The position numbers and the translations under genes are program-made. 47,783 bases of DNA from contig JAUXWC010000183.1 of NCBI GenBank assembly GCA_030685025.1, positions 1 through 47,783 on the forward strand, in the 5' to 3' direction. This document shows positions 33,303 to 41,680 of the stretch, one piece after another. The first letter of the stretch is position 1. Each line of letters begins with the position of its first letter. The DNA is from Rhodoferax sp. (lineage in GTDB: Bacteria > Pseudomonadota > Gammaproteobacteria > Burkholderiales > Burkholderiaceae_C). Under the pieces are notes generated by a model. It saw nothing but the letters and a program-made list of their open reading frames with translations, was not told the DNA's origin and searched no databases.

Positions 33303-33830
33303 GTGGCCCATGAACCCTTGATCTTTTTCCACCTCAAGCTGGTGGCAAAGGTTGGCGTCGCCGTATCGGTGTTGGCGCTGGCGGCACTGATGGTGGCGTT
33401 GATGTCCATCACCGGCGAGGCCGGGGCGTCCTATGACGCCATCATCCGCGCGCGCAGCCTGACGCGAGAAAACCTGGCCATGGCCATGCTCATCGCCGGT
33501 TTGGTACTGGTGGCGATTACCGGGCTGATCACCTGGCTGATTGTTCTGTACAGCAGCTTTCGCGTCGCTGGGCCGCTGTATCGCTTCTCGCAAAACCTCC
33601 GGCTCGCCAGCGCCGACGACGCCACCGCTTTGATCGAGCTGCGCAAGGGGGATGCCTTGTTCGCGCAGGCCGCCACCATCCAGCGCGCGGTCGCGGCGTG
33701 GCGCGCGCACCATCTGGCACACCAGCGGGCGCTCGACCTGGCAGCACGCGCACTTGCCGCAGGCGACGCCGCACAGTACGCCGACGCCATGGCGCAGCTA
33801 AAGACACTCGATGACAAAGTCCGCCTCTAG
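33303..33830 (+). CDS. Small two-helix membrane protein with a HAMP-like segment
   Basis: From GTG 33303 (AAGGAG at 33291-33296, six-base gap) the product has 175 aa. Two membrane helices (about 14-36 and 60-82) flank a short periplasmic loop. The second runs into SSFRVAGPLYRFSQNLR followed by IELRKGD, which resembles a HAMP linker, and then an Ala-rich helical tail. There is no kinase or methyl-accepting domain, so it looks like a receptor cut off after HAMP. It overlaps the heptahaem cytochrome gene by 20 bases. The protein at 34656 has the same architecture. Confidence 0.75.
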   Translation: MAHEPLIFFHLKLVAKVGVAVSVLALAALMVALMSITGEAGASYDAIIRARSLTRENLAMAMLIAGLVLVAITGLITWLIVLYSSFRVAGPLYRFSQNLRLASADDATALIELRKGDALFAQAATIQRAVAAWRAHHLAHQRALDLAARALAAGDAAQYADAMAQLKTLDDKVRL

Positions 33831-34659
33831 CCTGAGACGTTGCGGGACCGACCGGGGCGCAGCGACGCTCCGTCCTCAACTGATCAAGGGTGTTTGGTCT
33901 GGCCTGGCGCTGGCGGCGGTGCTGACCAGCGCCCTGTACGCCAAGCTGGCCGCCGTGATCAGCCCGCATTTGCAGCAGTCCGACTGCGCTTCCTGCCATC
34001 TGGCGGGCAAAGGCGTCACCACGCAGACGGCCAGCTTGTTGACATCGACTCAGGAGGCGTTGTGCGCCAAATGCCACCCGGCGGCCACCACGCTGAGCCA
34101 TCCAAGTGGATTTCAGCCGAAAAACGCACCACCCCCGCCCTATGCGCTGGACTGGAAAGGCGAGCTCACCTGCAGTACCTGCCACGACATCCACGCTGGC
34201 CGGCGCGGCATCATGCGCGGCGAGAAGGTTGGCCGGGAGTTCTGCCAGGCCTGCCATGACGCTGGCTTTTTCAAGCGCATGCGTGACGGCGGCGCCTCGC
34301 TGCTGGCCGGACATCTGGCCAAGGGGGTGGACAGCAACGCGCCCGAGCTCGACCCCTACTCGCGCAAATGCATGGAATGCCACGGTGAAAACGCCAACCC
34401 GCGCTTGGCTACTCGCGTTGACCGCCAGGGGGTGGTGCGCCACGCCACGCCCTCGGCCAACCATCCGATTGGCATGAGTTACCAGAAGGCCGCCACCTTT
34501 GGCGGCTACCGTGAGCGCCGCCTGGTCGAGCGCAGGCTGATGCTGCCGGGTGGCCAGGTCGGCTGCGTGTCCTGTCACTCGGGCTATCAAAAGGAGCACG
34601 GCAAGTTGGTGGTGCCCAAAGAGAAGTCGGCCCTGTGTTTCGAATGCCACGACCTATGA
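33811..34659 (+). CDS. Heptahaem c-type cytochrome, probably membrane-anchored
   Basis: The 282-aa protein starts at ATG 33811. After a basic stretch there is one hydrophobic segment (about 27-50) with no clear cleavage site. Seven haem motifs follow: CASCH, CAKCH, CSTCH, CQACH, CMECH, CVSCH and CFECH. Other histidines (CHDIHAG, NHPIGMSY, EHGK and others) can supply distal ligands. The first 25 codons overlap a 56-base repeat also found at 44603, so the N-terminus may have been remodelled by repeat insertion. Flanking HAMP-like membrane proteins and periplasmic propellers suggest an inner-membrane redox or sensing complex, by inference. Confidence 0.85.
   Translation: MTKSASSLRRCGTDRGAATLRPQLIKGVWSGLALAAVLTSALYAKLAAVISPHLQQSDCASCHLAGKGVTTQTASLLTSTQEALCAKCHPAATTLSHPSGFQPKNAPPPPYALDWKGELTCSTCHDIHAGRRGIMRGEKVGREFCQACHDAGFFKRMRDGGASLLAGHLAKGVDSNAPELDPYSRKCMECHGENANPRLATRVDRQGVVRHATPSANHPIGMSYQKAATFGGYRERRLVERRLMLPGGQVGCVSCHSGYQKEHGKLVVPKEKSALCFECHDL
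33831..33886 (+). repeat. REP-like 56-base repeat, copy 1
   Basis: Starts CCTGAGACGTTGCGGGAC and ends GTCCTCAACTGATCA. By hand alignment 47 of 56 positions match copy 2 at 44603-44658; most differences fall in the central loop. Here it lies inside the 5' end of the heptahaem cytochrome coding region. Confidence 0.7.
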
Positions 34660-35192
34660 CGCAAACCGCGCAGCCCAACAAGCGTCACATCGTATTGGTC
34701 GATCACGCCCTGCAACGCTCGCTGCTGGTGGCGCTGGTGGTGCTGGAGGTGCTGGTAGTGGCGAGCGCAATTGCGGTCTTGTACCAGGCGCTGGCCAACA
34801 TCGCCGATGAGAACCTGTACCGCATTCACTTCTCTGGCGAGCTTAGCGTGTTGTCCTTGCTGTTGCGCGAGGGCCTGCACGTGTTGGCGGGTATGTTGGC
34901 GGTGAACTTGCTGGCGCTGATCGTGGCCGACCGTGTCTGGGCCTTCTACGTCAACCGCATCTTGCGCAACCTCGACCGTCTGATGAGTGCGTCCGAGCAG
35001 TTGGACTTCCGTTCCCAAGCGCCCAGCGCGTTTGATCACGCGGTCCTGGCGCAAGCTGTGGCTTGGCGGGTGAATGCGGCCGCGCAGCTCGCCCAGGCGC
35101 GGCTTGCCCTGCACGAACTACCGGCGCAACTACCCGAACCGGCGCAACGTGATGCGCTGGCCGCCACCCTGGCGCGGCCGCGCCAAGGCTGA
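34656..35192 (+). CDS. Small two-helix membrane protein with a HAMP-like segment
   Basis: The 178-aa protein starts at ATG 34656, overlapping the heptahaem stop (ATGA). Two membrane helices (about 22-46 and 72-96) enclose a short periplasmic loop. The second leads to VADRVWAFYVNRILRNLDRLM and an Ala-rich helical tail, again like a HAMP linker with no output domain. It resembles the 33303 protein in layout more than in sequence. The heptahaem cytochrome gene is sandwiched between the two. Confidence 0.75.
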   Translation: MTQTAQPNKRHIVLVDHALQRSLLVALVVLEVLVVASAIAVLYQALANIADENLYRIHFSGELSVLSLLLREGLHVLAGMLAVNLLALIVADRVWAFYVNRILRNLDRLMSASEQLDFRSQAPSAFDHAVLAQAVAWRVNAAAQLAQARLALHELPAQLPEPAQRDALAATLARPRQG

Positions 35193-35221
35193 GCTTGGGC
35201 CACCGCAGCATGCCACTTGAA

Positions 35222-35239
35222 ACGGCACAGTTCTTGCGG
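35222..35239 (+). promoter_or_regulatory. Sigma-54 promoter candidate
   Basis: ACGGCACAGTTCTTGCGG has GG at 35224-35225, GC at 35236-35237 and a 10-base spacer. It shares GGCACAG and CTTGC with the sites at 36429 and 46786. The nearest clear downstream gene starts about 290 bases away. Confidence 0.6.
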
Positions 35240-35351
35240 CTCCACGGGTGTGAACACTTCAACCACTGCGTTATTGGCCATGCCAAAGCGTCCTGCCCCC
35301 AGCTCGGATGGTTTGACTGCTCCTGCTGCAAGTGGCTTCATGGGTTGGGTG

Positions 35352-35377
35352 CGGTCTTCTCAAATTCGAGAAGACCG
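35352..35377. promoter_or_regulatory. Perfect palindrome, candidate operator
   Basis: CGGTCTTCTC (35352-35361) and GAGAAGACCG (35368-35377) are perfect 10-base arms around AAATTC. No T-run follows, so it is not a typical intrinsic terminator. The right part ATTCGAGAAG recalls the ATTCGAGAG of the repeat at 46685. It may bind a regulator or fold in RNA from the sigma-54 site upstream. Confidence 0.5.
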
Positions 35378-35530
35378 ATTGTGTTGAGCGACCAATTGAG
35401 TGAACTTGACGCCGACTTGGCCAAGCGCAACACTCGTCAAGCTCAGAGCCGGGGCAACGCACCGTAAGCGAGCGCTTGCGTGGCGCGTTCCCACCAAACC
35501 AACTGCTTCGTTATCAAAGGACTCACTGCC

Positions 35531-36145
35531 ATGAATTTGCCCACCTTGTCCGCCCTGGCGCTCGCCCTTGGCGCGCTCAGTTCCACCGTGTTGGCGCAAG
35601 CTGCCGTGACCGGCGCCCCTGAGCTGGCGCAGCCCGCCAAAGCCGTGCCAACCCAGACGCCGCACAAAAAGATGGACCGACTGGTGATCCAGGGGCTAGC
35701 GTCGAAACTGCCGTCCGGCTGGACGCCCACTGCGCCGAGTAACTCCATGCGGGTGGCGCAGTTTGAGGTGTCGGCCGGCGCAGGCGCTCAAAGCGGCGAA
35801 CTGGTGGCTTACTTCTTTGCGCCGCGCCAAGGCGGCGGCCATGAAGCCAACATCGGGCGTTGGGCCTCGCAGTTCACTGGCGCGCAGGGCAAGCCAGTCA
35901 CGCCAAAGGTCAGCACCAGCAAACATGGCAGCACCGAGGTCACGCTGGTTGAGTTGCAGGGCAACTACGCGCGTGGCGTGGGCATGGGGCCCGCCGGTGA
36001 TGCCAAGCCGGATCAGGCGCTGCTGACGGCCATGATCGAAACGCCGGTCGGTCGCATCACCTTGCAGATGCACGGGTCAGTCAAGACCGTGGCGGCCCAC
36101 CGGGCCCGGTTTCTGAACTTCGCAAAAGGCTTTCGCCCGGCTTGA
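35531..36145 (+). CDS. Conserved-looking secreted protein of unknown function
   Basis: The 204-aa protein starts at ATG 35531 and has a signal peptide ending LAQA (about residue 22). The body contains LPSGWTPTAPSNSMRVAQFEV and an ANIGRWASQF segment, patterns I have seen in uncharacterised secreted proteins but cannot name. There are no cysteines in the mature part and no metal or haem motif. It ends FLNFAKGFRPA. The sigma-54 site at 35222 is the only promoter-like sequence seen upstream. The candidate activator site of the HiPIP promoter starts about 20 bases after its stop. Confidence 0.75.
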   Translation: MNLPTLSALALALGALSSTVLAQAAVTGAPELAQPAKAVPTQTPHKKMDRLVIQGLASKLPSGWTPTAPSNSMRVAQFEVSAGAGAQSGELVAYFFAPRQGGGHEANIGRWASQFTGAQGKPVTPKVSTSKHGSTEVTLVELQGNYARGVGMGPAGDAKPDQALLTAMIETPVGRITLQMHGSVKTVAAHRARFLNFAKGFRPA

Positions 36146-36163
36146 CCGGGCGCGTCAAGAGGG

Positions 36164-36203
36164 CTTCCGGATTCCGAGAGTTTTTCCCAGAAATGGGGAA
36201 TCG
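36164..36203. promoter_or_regulatory. Candidate sigma-54 activator site (repeated motif, copy 1)
   Basis: The 15 bases CGAGAGTTTTTCCCA (36175-36189) recur exactly at 46697-46711, and similarity extends leftwards through CTTCCGGATTC. The site also contains two inverted repeats, GATTCC with GGAATC and TTCCC with GGGAA. It lies about 240 bases upstream of the sigma-54 promoter of the HiPIP gene. Activator identity is inferred; the regulator at 28567 is the candidate. Confidence 0.55.
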
Positions 36204-36428
36204 TCATTGCACCCTGGAGTCTTGGTCGCTTGTCACGCGCCCTGTCCCCTTGCCACGGGCCCGCTTGGACGATGCGGCGGGAGTCCGCAACCCAACATCC
36301 TGAACACGCCCCCCAGCCCATCGGCATAGGGGGTGAGTTCAGGCAATCTGGTATCCGGGTACTCGGGCCTTGCCAGTGCGCCTATTGCCACGCGTTGCTC
36401 GACATCGATTCGAAACGCCGCCGACCAC

Positions 36429-36445
36429 TGGCACAGTCCTTGCGG
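36429..36445 (+). promoter_or_regulatory. Sigma-54 promoter of the HiPIP gene
   Basis: TGGCACAGTCCTTGCGG has GG at 36430-36431, GC at 36442-36443 and a 10-base spacer. The first 15 bases are identical to the site at 46786-46800. The HiPIP start codon is about 50 bases downstream. Confidence 0.8.
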
Positions 36446-36495
36446 TGATGTGTCTAGGCTCAACTGGAAGCCTGCTCACTAACGGAACCCTTCAC

Positions 36496-36771
36496 ATGCA
36501 AACCAAGCACAATCCCTCGCGTCGCAACCTTATCAAGTTGGGCGCGGTCACTTTGGCCATGATCCCGATCGTCGCACTGGCCGCCAAGAACGAACCCATG
36601 CGCGCCAGCACCAAGTACAAAGACTCGCCCGAGGGCGACAAACAGTGCTCCAACTGCAGCCTATTTGTCCCCGGCAAGAGCGCCACCGATCTGGGCGGCT
36701 GCAAGATGTACGCGGGCGACACCGAGGTCTCACCCAAGGGTCACTGTATCGCCTGGGTGAAAGCCGCCTGA
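36496..36771 (+). CDS. High-potential iron-sulfur protein (HiPIP)
   Basis: The 91-aa protein starts at ATG 36496. A Tat-type signal SRRNLIKLGAVTLA precedes a small mature domain with four cysteines in HiPIP order: CSNC, GGCKMYAGD and GHCIAWV, which bind one [4Fe-4S] cluster. The twin-arginine signal fits export of a folded, cluster-loaded protein. HiPIPs are periplasmic carriers of high potential. It sits alone behind a sigma-54 promoter that shares its core and upstream motif with that of the NrfJ-like gene at 46832, so the two are probably co-regulated. Confidence 0.93.
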   Translation: MQTKHNPSRRNLIKLGAVTLAMIPIVALAAKNEPMRASTKYKDSPEGDKQCSNCSLFVPGKSATDLGGCKMYAGDTEVSPKGHCIAWVKAA

Positions 36772-36811
36772 GGCACGGTCCGATCGGTCACCTGAAATCT
36801 TGAAGGCAAGC

Positions 36812-38371
36812 ATGCTTACTGAACGGGCCCAAGCAGCGCACGTGTCCGCCGGCCAATTGCGCTGGCGCTACATCGTGGCGCTGTCCTTGATTGCCTTCAT
36901 GACGATTGCGTCCCAGGTCGTGGTTCAGTTTCTGATCGCCGGCAAGCAGCACGATACCCACGTGGTCAACATCGCCGGTCGGCAGCGCATGCTGAGCCAG
37001 ACCATCGCCAAAACCAGCTCCTACCTGGTCCATGCCGACGCGCTTGATGCGCAGTCCCGCCTCACAGATCAACTCGCACAGAGCCTGAGTCAGTGGGAGC
37101 GCGCGCACCGCGGACTCTTGCTGGGCGATACTGAACACGGTCTGCCCGGCAAGAACAGCGCAGCCATCAAGGCCCTGTTCACCCAGATCGAGCGGCCCTA
37201 TGCGGCCGTCCTGGACGCCGCACGGTCCATTTTGGCGTCGCCAGGCAACACCGCTGAACTTGCCAAGGCGGTACGCATCATCCAAGAGCATGAGCCGGCG
37301 TTTCTGAAAGGAATGAACGACATCGTGCTGCGCTTTGACCAGGAAGCCCGCGACAAGATCACCTTCGCGCGCTGGCTGGAACTGGGCCTGATGGCGGTTA
37401 CGTTGCTGGTGTTGTTGCTCGAAGCCGGCTTCATTTTTGCGCCCGCGACGCGGCGCATTGAACACGACATGCAGGAACTCGCCAATCGAGAGGATGACCT
37501 GGAGAGCCTGTTTACGGTCAGCCCAACTGCCATTTTGCTGGTGGACAGCAAGAAGTTGACGATTCTGCACGCCAACCGCAAGGCCGCCAACTTCATCGGT
37601 CTGTCCAATACCGAAATTGTCCAGGGCACCCTGTATGACCACCTGGATGATCACTACGACGCCAACCGCCGGTTCCTGGAGAAGCTGCTCAACGACGAAG
37701 CACTCAACGAGTACGAAGTGGTTCGGCTCGACGCACGGCGTTCGGCCTTCGAGACCTTGGTATCGGTGCGCCCCATTACTTACGCCGGGCGTTCGGCCTT
37801 CGTGCTGGGCATCACCAACGCGACCGAACTGAAGAAGGCACAGGAAACCCTGGAGTTCTTTGCCACGTTTGACGAAGTGTCCGGTCTGATGAGTCGGCAC
37901 ATTGGCTTGCTGATGCTCAACAAATCGATGGAACGCTCCAAGCGCGACGGCGAGCAAACCACCATCTGCTTCGCCGATCTGGATGGACTGATGGCGGTCA
38001 ATGATCGCTTTGGCCGCGCCGAAGGCGACTGGTTGATTCACACCGTGGCACAGGTGCTGACGGGCTTGATCGAACCCAGTGATATCGCCATTCGACTGGG
38101 CGGCGATGAGTTCTTGCTGATTCTGCACCACTGCTCACCCGAGGGCGGCGACTTCCTGATGTACCGCGCCGAAGAGCGGCTGGCCGAGATCGAGAGCGAA
38201 GCCAAGAAGCCGTTTCACCTGCATATCAGCTTTGGCACGGTCGCCTATTCGCCGGATCGCCACGCCACCGCCAATGAGTTGATCGCCGAGGCAGACGCAC
38301 TGATGTCCAGGGTCAAGCAGGAAAAGAAGCTGCGCCTGAAGCGACCGCAGGGCCATGTCCATGCGGTCTGA
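36812..38371 (+). CDS. Membrane diguanylate cyclase with PilJ/NarX-like sensor and PAS
   Basis: The 519-aa protein starts at ATG 36812 (TTG 36800 possible). A first helix (about 21-43) precedes a helical sensor with NIAGRQRMLSQTIAKTS (about 53-69), the signature of the type IV pili methyl-accepting/NarX N-terminal domain. A second helix (about 190-210), a PAS region (about 228-345) and a GGDEF domain with RLGGDEF near 433-439 follow. The inhibitory RxxD site is absent (EPSD at that position). It should make cyclic di-GMP in response to a periplasmic cue, perhaps nitrate-like anions by analogy. Confidence 0.88.
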   Translation: MLTERAQAAHVSAGQLRWRYIVALSLIAFMTIASQVVVQFLIAGKQHDTHVVNIAGRQRMLSQTIAKTSSYLVHADALDAQSRLTDQLAQSLSQWERAHRGLLLGDTEHGLPGKNSAAIKALFTQIERPYAAVLDAARSILASPGNTAELAKAVRIIQEHEPAFLKGMNDIVLRFDQEARDKITFARWLELGLMAVTLLVLLLEAGFIFAPATRRIEHDMQELANREDDLESLFTVSPTAILLVDSKKLTILHANRKAANFIGLSNTEIVQGTLYDHLDDHYDANRRFLEKLLNDEALNEYEVVRLDARRSAFETLVSVRPITYAGRSAFVLGITNATELKKAQETLEFFATFDEVSGLMSRHIGLLMLNKSMERSKRDGEQTTICFADLDGLMAVNDRFGRAEGDWLIHTVAQVLTGLIEPSDIAIRLGGDEFLLILHHCSPEGGDFLMYRAEERLAEIESEAKKPFHLHISFGTVAYSPDRHATANELIAEADALMSRVKQEKKLRLKRPQGHVHAV

Positions 38372-38497
38372 CCTGCCCTGGCCTGGAGGCTGGCGTCGGT
38401 CCGCCAAGCCGATGCGCGGCTCGCCGCCGACCATTGCACGCGATTGCTTCTCAGGGTGAACACGCCGCACAACCTTCGGCCTTGGGTCAGGCCTATC

Positions 38498-41400
38498 ATG
38501 ATGTCAGCCTTCTCGCCATCGAATCAGCCGCCAAGCGCCGGGTCTCCCGGCGGATTGATCGGGCCATCACGCGCCGAAGGCGGCACTGCGAAAGCCGGGC
38601 ACCCGGTACTTGAGTATTGGCTGGCACGACCGCAACTGACAGCGTGGCTGGCCTTCGTGCTGGCGGCCTTGCTGGCGGCCAGCTTGATCGGGTACGGCGA
38701 AAGCAGCCGCCTGGAGGTGGAACGCGGCCGCGTCACGATACTGGCCAGCCACGCACGTGAAATCGAGCGCAAGATTGAACACGCCTTGTCCGCGACCCAG
38801 ACCTTGGCGGTACTGGTGCGCCGCGGCGGTGGCAAGGTTGCGGACTTTGACGAGATCGCCCGCCAAATGCTGCCGCTGTATCCGGGGGTGGCGGCCCTGC
38901 AACTGGCCCCCGATGGTATCGTTCGCCAAAGCGTGCCCTTGGTTGGTCATGAGCAGGCCATCGGCCATGACCTGCTGCTGGACCCACTGCGCACCAAGGA
39001 GGCCTTTCTGGCCCGCTACACCGGCAAACTCACGCTGGCCGGCCCGTTCAAGCTGGTGCAAGGTGGCGAGGCCGCGGCCGGTCGATTGCCGGTGTTTTTG
39101 GATGACGCGCAGGGCCAGCCGCAGTTTTGGGGCTTTGTCACCGCACTGCTCAAATTCCCAGAGGTTGTCAACGGCGTCCTGTTCGATCAACTGGTGTCGC
39201 AGGGCTTGGCTTATCAGCTCGCGCGCGTCAATCCTGACTCAGGTGCCACGCAGATCATCGCGGCGTCGTCTGCGCTGGCGCTGTCCGATCCGGTCGTGGT
39301 AACCCTGCGGATACCCAACGCCACCTGGACGATCAATGTGGCGCCGATCGAGGGCTGGTGGGACCCGGTGGGTCTGTCGATCAAAGTCGCGCTGGGCTTG
39401 CTATTCAGTCTGCTGCTGGCCGTTGTTGCCAGACTGCTGGTGCAGTTGACAGTTCACCGACGCGGCCTGGCACAACTGGTTGCCCAGCGCACGCACAAGG
39501 TGCTCGCCACGCAGAGGCAGCTTCGGGCCACGCTCGACGCGATCCCCGATTTCCTGTTCGAGCTCGACCTTGATGGCCGCTTCCATGCCTGCCACGCGCC
39601 GGCCTCGGATCCGTGGGCGCGATTTACCATGGGCCTGATCGGCAAGACCGTGCTTGGCAGTTTTGCGCAGCCAGCCGCGCAAACCATCATGTCGGCCCTG
39701 CACGAGGCGCTGGAACGCGGAAATTCCCATGGCATGCAGTTCGAGCATCAACGGGAACAGAGCCGGCGCTGGTTCGAACTATCGGTGTCGCGCAAGAACA
39801 CCGACGCCACGGCGGCGTGCCGCTGCATCGTGCTGGCGCGCGACATCACGGTGCGCAAGCGGGCCGAGGAGGAACTTCATCTCGCCGCCAGTGTGTTCAC
39901 CCATGCACGCGAGGCGATTCTGATCACCTCTCTGGACGGCACCATCGTCGACGTGAACGAGGCGTTCAGCCGCATCACCGGTTACAGCCGCGACGAGGTG
40001 CTGGGCAAGAACCCACGCATCCTGAGCTCCGGTCGACAGGGCAAGGAGTACTACGCCAGCATGTGGCGCAATCTGGCCGAGCAAGGCCACTGGTACGGCG
40101 AGGTGTGGAACCGGCGCAAGAATGGCGAGGTCTACGCGGAGATGCAAACCATCAATGCCGTGCGTGACGAGCACGGCCAGGTGAGCCGTTACGTGGCGCT
40201 GTTCTCCGACATCACCGCCCAGAAGAATCATCAGGACCAGCTCAGGCACCTGGCGCACTTCGATGCACTCACTGGACTGCCCAACCGAATGCTGTTGGCC
40301 GAGCGGCTGCATCGAGCGATCGTGCAAACGCATCGCCGAGGGACAACGCTGGCGGTCGCCTACCTCGACCTCGACGGCTTCAAGGCCATCAACGACCGCC
40401 ACGGGCATGAAGGCGGCGATCATCTGCTGATCGCCGTGGCGACCCGTCTGAAGCACGCGCTGCGCGAGGGCGACACCCTGGCGCGACTGGGGGGCGACGA
40501 ATTCGTGGCCGTGTTGGTTGATCTCGATGACGCGCCGGCCAGCGTACCGATGCTCACCCGCCTATTGGCCGCGGCGGCACAGCCGGTGCAGTTTGGCGAC
40601 CTGGTGCTGCAAGTCTCGGCCAGTTTGGGTGTCACCTTCTGTCTGTCGGGCGAAGATGTCGACGCCGATCAGTTGCTGCGCCGGGCCGACCAGGCCATGT
40701 ACCAAGCCAAACTGGCTGGCAAGAACCGCTACCACATCTTCGATGCGGCGCACGATCGCAGCGTGCGTGGTCACCACGAAAGCCTGGAGCGTAGCCGTCG
40801 CGCCCTTGAGCAGCGCGAGTTCGTACTGCATTACCAACCCAAGGTGAATATGCGCACCGGAGAAGTGGTGGGCGCCGAGGCGCTGATTCGTTGGCAGCAC
40901 CCCGAAATGGGCTTGCTGTTGCCGGGCGTGTTCTTGCCGACGATCGAGGATAGCCCGCTGGCGATTGATGTCGGCGAGTGGGTCATCCAGACCGCGCTCG
41001 AACAGGTCGAGCAGTGGCGGTCGGCGGGGCTGGAGCTGCCGGTGAGTGTCAATGTCGGCGCGCGGCAGTTGCAGCAGGGGGATTTTGTCGAGCGACTGCG
41101 CATGCTCTTGGCGGCGCATCCGGATCTTGATCCCTCATACCTTGAACTGGAGCTGCTCGAAACCAGCGCCTTGGAGGATCTGGTCCACGTGTCGAAAGTC
41201 ATCGAGGATTGCCGCTTGCTCGGCGTGTTGTTCGCGCTGGACGACTTTGGCACCGGGTATTCCTCCTTGACCTACCTCAAGCGCTTGCCGGTCACGCTGC
41301 TCAAGATTGACCAGAGCTTCGTGCGCGACATGCTCGACGATGGCGACGACTTGGCCATTCTGGAAGGCGTGATCGGTTTGGCCAGAGCCTTTCGACGCCA

Positions 41401-41659
41401 GGTGATCGCCGAAGGCGTCGAGACCGTCGAGCACGGGGAGTTGCTGCTCAAGCTGGGCTGCGATCTGGCCCAAGGTTATGGCGTGGCCAGGCCGATGCCG
41501 GCACGGGACCTGCCGGCTTGGGTGCGCGCGTGGCAGCCCGATCCGGCGTGGGGTGTCGTGGCGGGGCACACACGGGTCGACGCGCGTGTTCCCCGCGCCG
41601 GCGCCGAACCGATTCGGCGCAGCCAGGCGATCACAGCCACGGTATCGCTAGAGAATTGA
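38498..41659 (+). CDS. CHASE-PAS-PAS-GGDEF-EAL cyclic di-GMP protein
   Basis: The 1053-aa protein starts at ATG 38498 or 38501. There is a first helix near 50-70, a CHASE-like periplasmic domain (about 80-290), a second helix near 295-320, two PAS domains (about 340-455 and 460-575; the second has the typical VNEAFSRITGYSRDEVLGKNPRIL), GGDEF with ARLGGDEF and an intact upstream REGD inhibitory site, and EAL (EALIRWQHP, NVGARQLQ, DDFGTGYSSLTYLKRLP). Both output motifs are intact, so it could synthesise or degrade cyclic di-GMP; many such proteins act as phosphodiesterases. Confidence 0.93.
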   Translation: MMSAFSPSNQPPSAGSPGGLIGPSRAEGGTAKAGHPVLEYWLARPQLTAWLAFVLAALLAASLIGYGESSRLEVERGRVTILASHAREIERKIEHALSATQTLAVLVRRGGGKVADFDEIARQMLPLYPGVAALQLAPDGIVRQSVPLVGHEQAIGHDLLLDPLRTKEAFLARYTGKLTLAGPFKLVQGGEAAAGRLPVFLDDAQGQPQFWGFVTALLKFPEVVNGVLFDQLVSQGLAYQLARVNPDSGATQIIAASSALALSDPVVVTLRIPNATWTINVAPIEGWWDPVGLSIKVALGLLFSLLLAVVARLLVQLTVHRRGLAQLVAQRTHKVLATQRQLRATLDAIPDFLFELDLDGRFHACHAPASDPWARFTMGLIGKTVLGSFAQPAAQTIMSALHEALERGNSHGMQFEHQREQSRRWFELSVSRKNTDATAACRCIVLARDITVRKRAEEELHLAASVFTHAREAILITSLDGTIVDVNEAFSRITGYSRDEVLGKNPRILSSGRQGKEYYASMWRNLAEQGHWYGEVWNRRKNGEVYAEMQTINAVRDEHGQVSRYVALFSDITAQKNHQDQLRHLAHFDALTGLPNRMLLAERLHRAIVQTHRRGTTLAVAYLDLDGFKAINDRHGHEGGDHLLIAVATRLKHALREGDTLARLGGDEFVAVLVDLDDAPASVPMLTRLLAAAAQPVQFGDLVLQVSASLGVTFCLSGEDVDADQLLRRADQAMYQAKLAGKNRYHIFDAAHDRSVRGHHESLERSRRALEQREFVLHYQPKVNMRTGEVVGAEALIRWQHPEMGLLLPGVFLPTIEDSPLAIDVGEWVIQTALEQVEQWRSAGLELPVSVNVGARQLQQGDFVERLRMLLAAHPDLDPSYLELELLETSALEDLVHVSKVIEDCRLLGVLFALDDFGTGYSSLTYLKRLPVTLLKIDQSFVRDMLDDGDDLAILEGVIGLARAFRRQVIAEGVETVEHGELLLKLGCDLAQGYGVARPMPARDLPAWVRAWQPDPAWGVVAGHTRVDARVPRAGAEPIRRSQAITATVSLEN

Positions 41660-41680
41660 ACCGATTTCAGGAGTTTCACT

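Larger units (their letters stand above)
35193..35530. other. Intergenic region with an orphan sigma-54 promoter and a palindrome
   Basis: This 338-base gap contains a sigma-54 match (35222-35239) and a 26-base palindrome (35352-35377). No convincing protein gene is present: the open frames are Cys/His-rich or short and unlike any family I know. Either the secreted protein gene at 35531 has a leader of almost 290 bases or a small RNA is made here. Confidence 0.5.
36146..36495. other. Intergenic regulatory region upstream of the HiPIP gene
   Basis: The 350-base gap holds a candidate activator site (36164-36203) and a sigma-54 promoter (36429-36445). Nothing else that I can support is present; open frames here lack any family motif. 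Confidence 0.55.

Noticed and set aside
35352-35377. Palindrome as an intrinsic terminator
   Set aside because: No run of T follows on either strand (ATTGTGTT on one side), so an operator or RNA structure is more likely.
35250-35387. A 45-codon frame starting with GTG where a sigma-54 transcript might begin
   Set aside because: It would be leaderless, has no known motif and contains the palindrome; too short to support.
35195-35467. A Cys/His-rich 90-codon frame after the HAMP-like gene
   Set aside because: Residues such as DCSCCKWLHG looked metal-binding, but no start signal, family or codon pattern supports it, and it runs through the sigma-54 site and the palindrome.
36788-38131. A 447-codon open frame on the minus strand
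   Set aside because: It is antisense to the diguanylate cyclase gene, which has intact motifs; a mirror of codon bias.
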